Positions 63,951 through 64,000 of a stretch of 64,000 nucleotides of DNA are shown piece by piece. Location of the stretch: the NCBI RefSeq assembly GCF_029714945.1, contig NZ_CP121634.1, forward strand, positions 1,075,001 to 1,139,000, written 5' to 3'. Below the pieces are notes generated by a model. That model made no database searches, had not been told where the DNA came from, and was given only the letters and a program-made list of their open reading frames with translations. The stretch comes from Bradyrhizobium sp. CIAT3101 (GTDB taxonomy: Bacteria; Pseudomonadota; Alphaproteobacteria; Rhizobiales; Xanthobacteraceae). Positions within the stretch are counted from its first letter, which is position 1; each line of letters begins with the position of its first letter. A program made the translations under genes and the position numbers.

Positions 63951-64000
63951 TCTCGTTCGGTCCAATGGTCCGTGTGTTCGTCGCGACGCAGCCGATTGAC
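63947..64000 (+). CDS. tnpB: IS66 family TnpB, truncated by window end
   Basis: Eighteen codons, MISFGPMVRVFVATQPID, match the conserved start of the IS66 TnpB accessory protein. The ATG overlaps the tnpA stop (ATGA). The rest, and the TnpC transposase, lie beyond the window. Confidence 0.85.
   Translation, partial: MISFGPMVRVFVATQPID

Noticed and set aside
63345..63965. Minus-strand frame of 206 codons over IS66
   Set aside because: Antisense to IS66 tnpA, whose sequence is unmistakable.

Overview
The window is a chromosomal stretch of an alphaproteobacterium, almost certainly Bradyrhizobium or a close relative. The evidence is the nepR-ecfG / phyR general stress locus, an avidin-family protein of the bradavidin type, high GC with strong third-position bias, many short palindromic intergenic repeats, and long clusters for CoA-linked aromatic or acyl catabolism. 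No rRNA, tRNA or CRISPR array was recognised.

Layout. 1-7.2 kb: truncated TRAP solute-binding gene, a PRISE-type short-chain reductase, a small double-glycine peptide, an alkaline-phosphatase-superfamily membrane protein, an ABC solute-binding protein and a flavin monooxygenase, plus fossil fragments of second copies of two of these genes. 7.7-14.1 kb: stress-signalling genes (single receiver, CheB-CheR-PAS-HWE kinase hybrid, CheB, small paralogous proteins), several preceded by exact or near matches to the EcfG promoter GGAAC-N16-CGTT. 14.4-22 kb: isoprenylcysteine-methyltransferase-like protein, a dehydrogenase / dioxygenase / GntR group, an ECF41-type sigma factor divergent from its carboxymuconolactone-decarboxylase-like partner across a symmetric double promoter, two tandem alpha/beta hydrolases and an O6-alkylguanine DNA alkyltransferase. 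22.1-34.2 kb: a CoA-catabolic cluster (acyl-CoA ligase, thiolase, TetR regulator, 3-hydroxyacyl-CoA dehydrogenase, enoyl-CoA hydratase, feruloyl-CoA-synthase-like ligase, three acyl-CoA dehydrogenases, nitroreductase). 34.3-36.2 kb: ecfG, nepR and phyR. 36.2-38.3 kb: two TonB_C-domain proteins sharing a C-terminal HSICRxC motif, and an NTF2-like protein.

From 38.5 kb to the end the sequence is an accessory island: P4-type integrase, recombinase relics, an HsdR_N-type protein, hipBA, methyltransferase, avidin, a MarR gene killed by two frameshifts and an IS256 insertion (8-bp target duplication visible), a frameshifted nuclease-STAND gene, an OLD nuclease / KTSC / DUF2130 operon, and an IS66 element running off the right edge.

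The most unusual element is a compact operon at 58472-61637 (minus strand): a stand-alone paralogue of ribosomal protein bL17, then a 98-residue single-pass membrane protein, a P-loop ATPase and a helical-repeat protein, separated by 1 nt or overlapping. It resembles no system I can name and is the best candidate for an undescribed, probably defensive or stress-sensing, system. A second thread is that the stress genes at 7.7-14.1 kb, including the HWE kinase, appear to be under control of the EcfG factor encoded 20-27 kb away in the same window.
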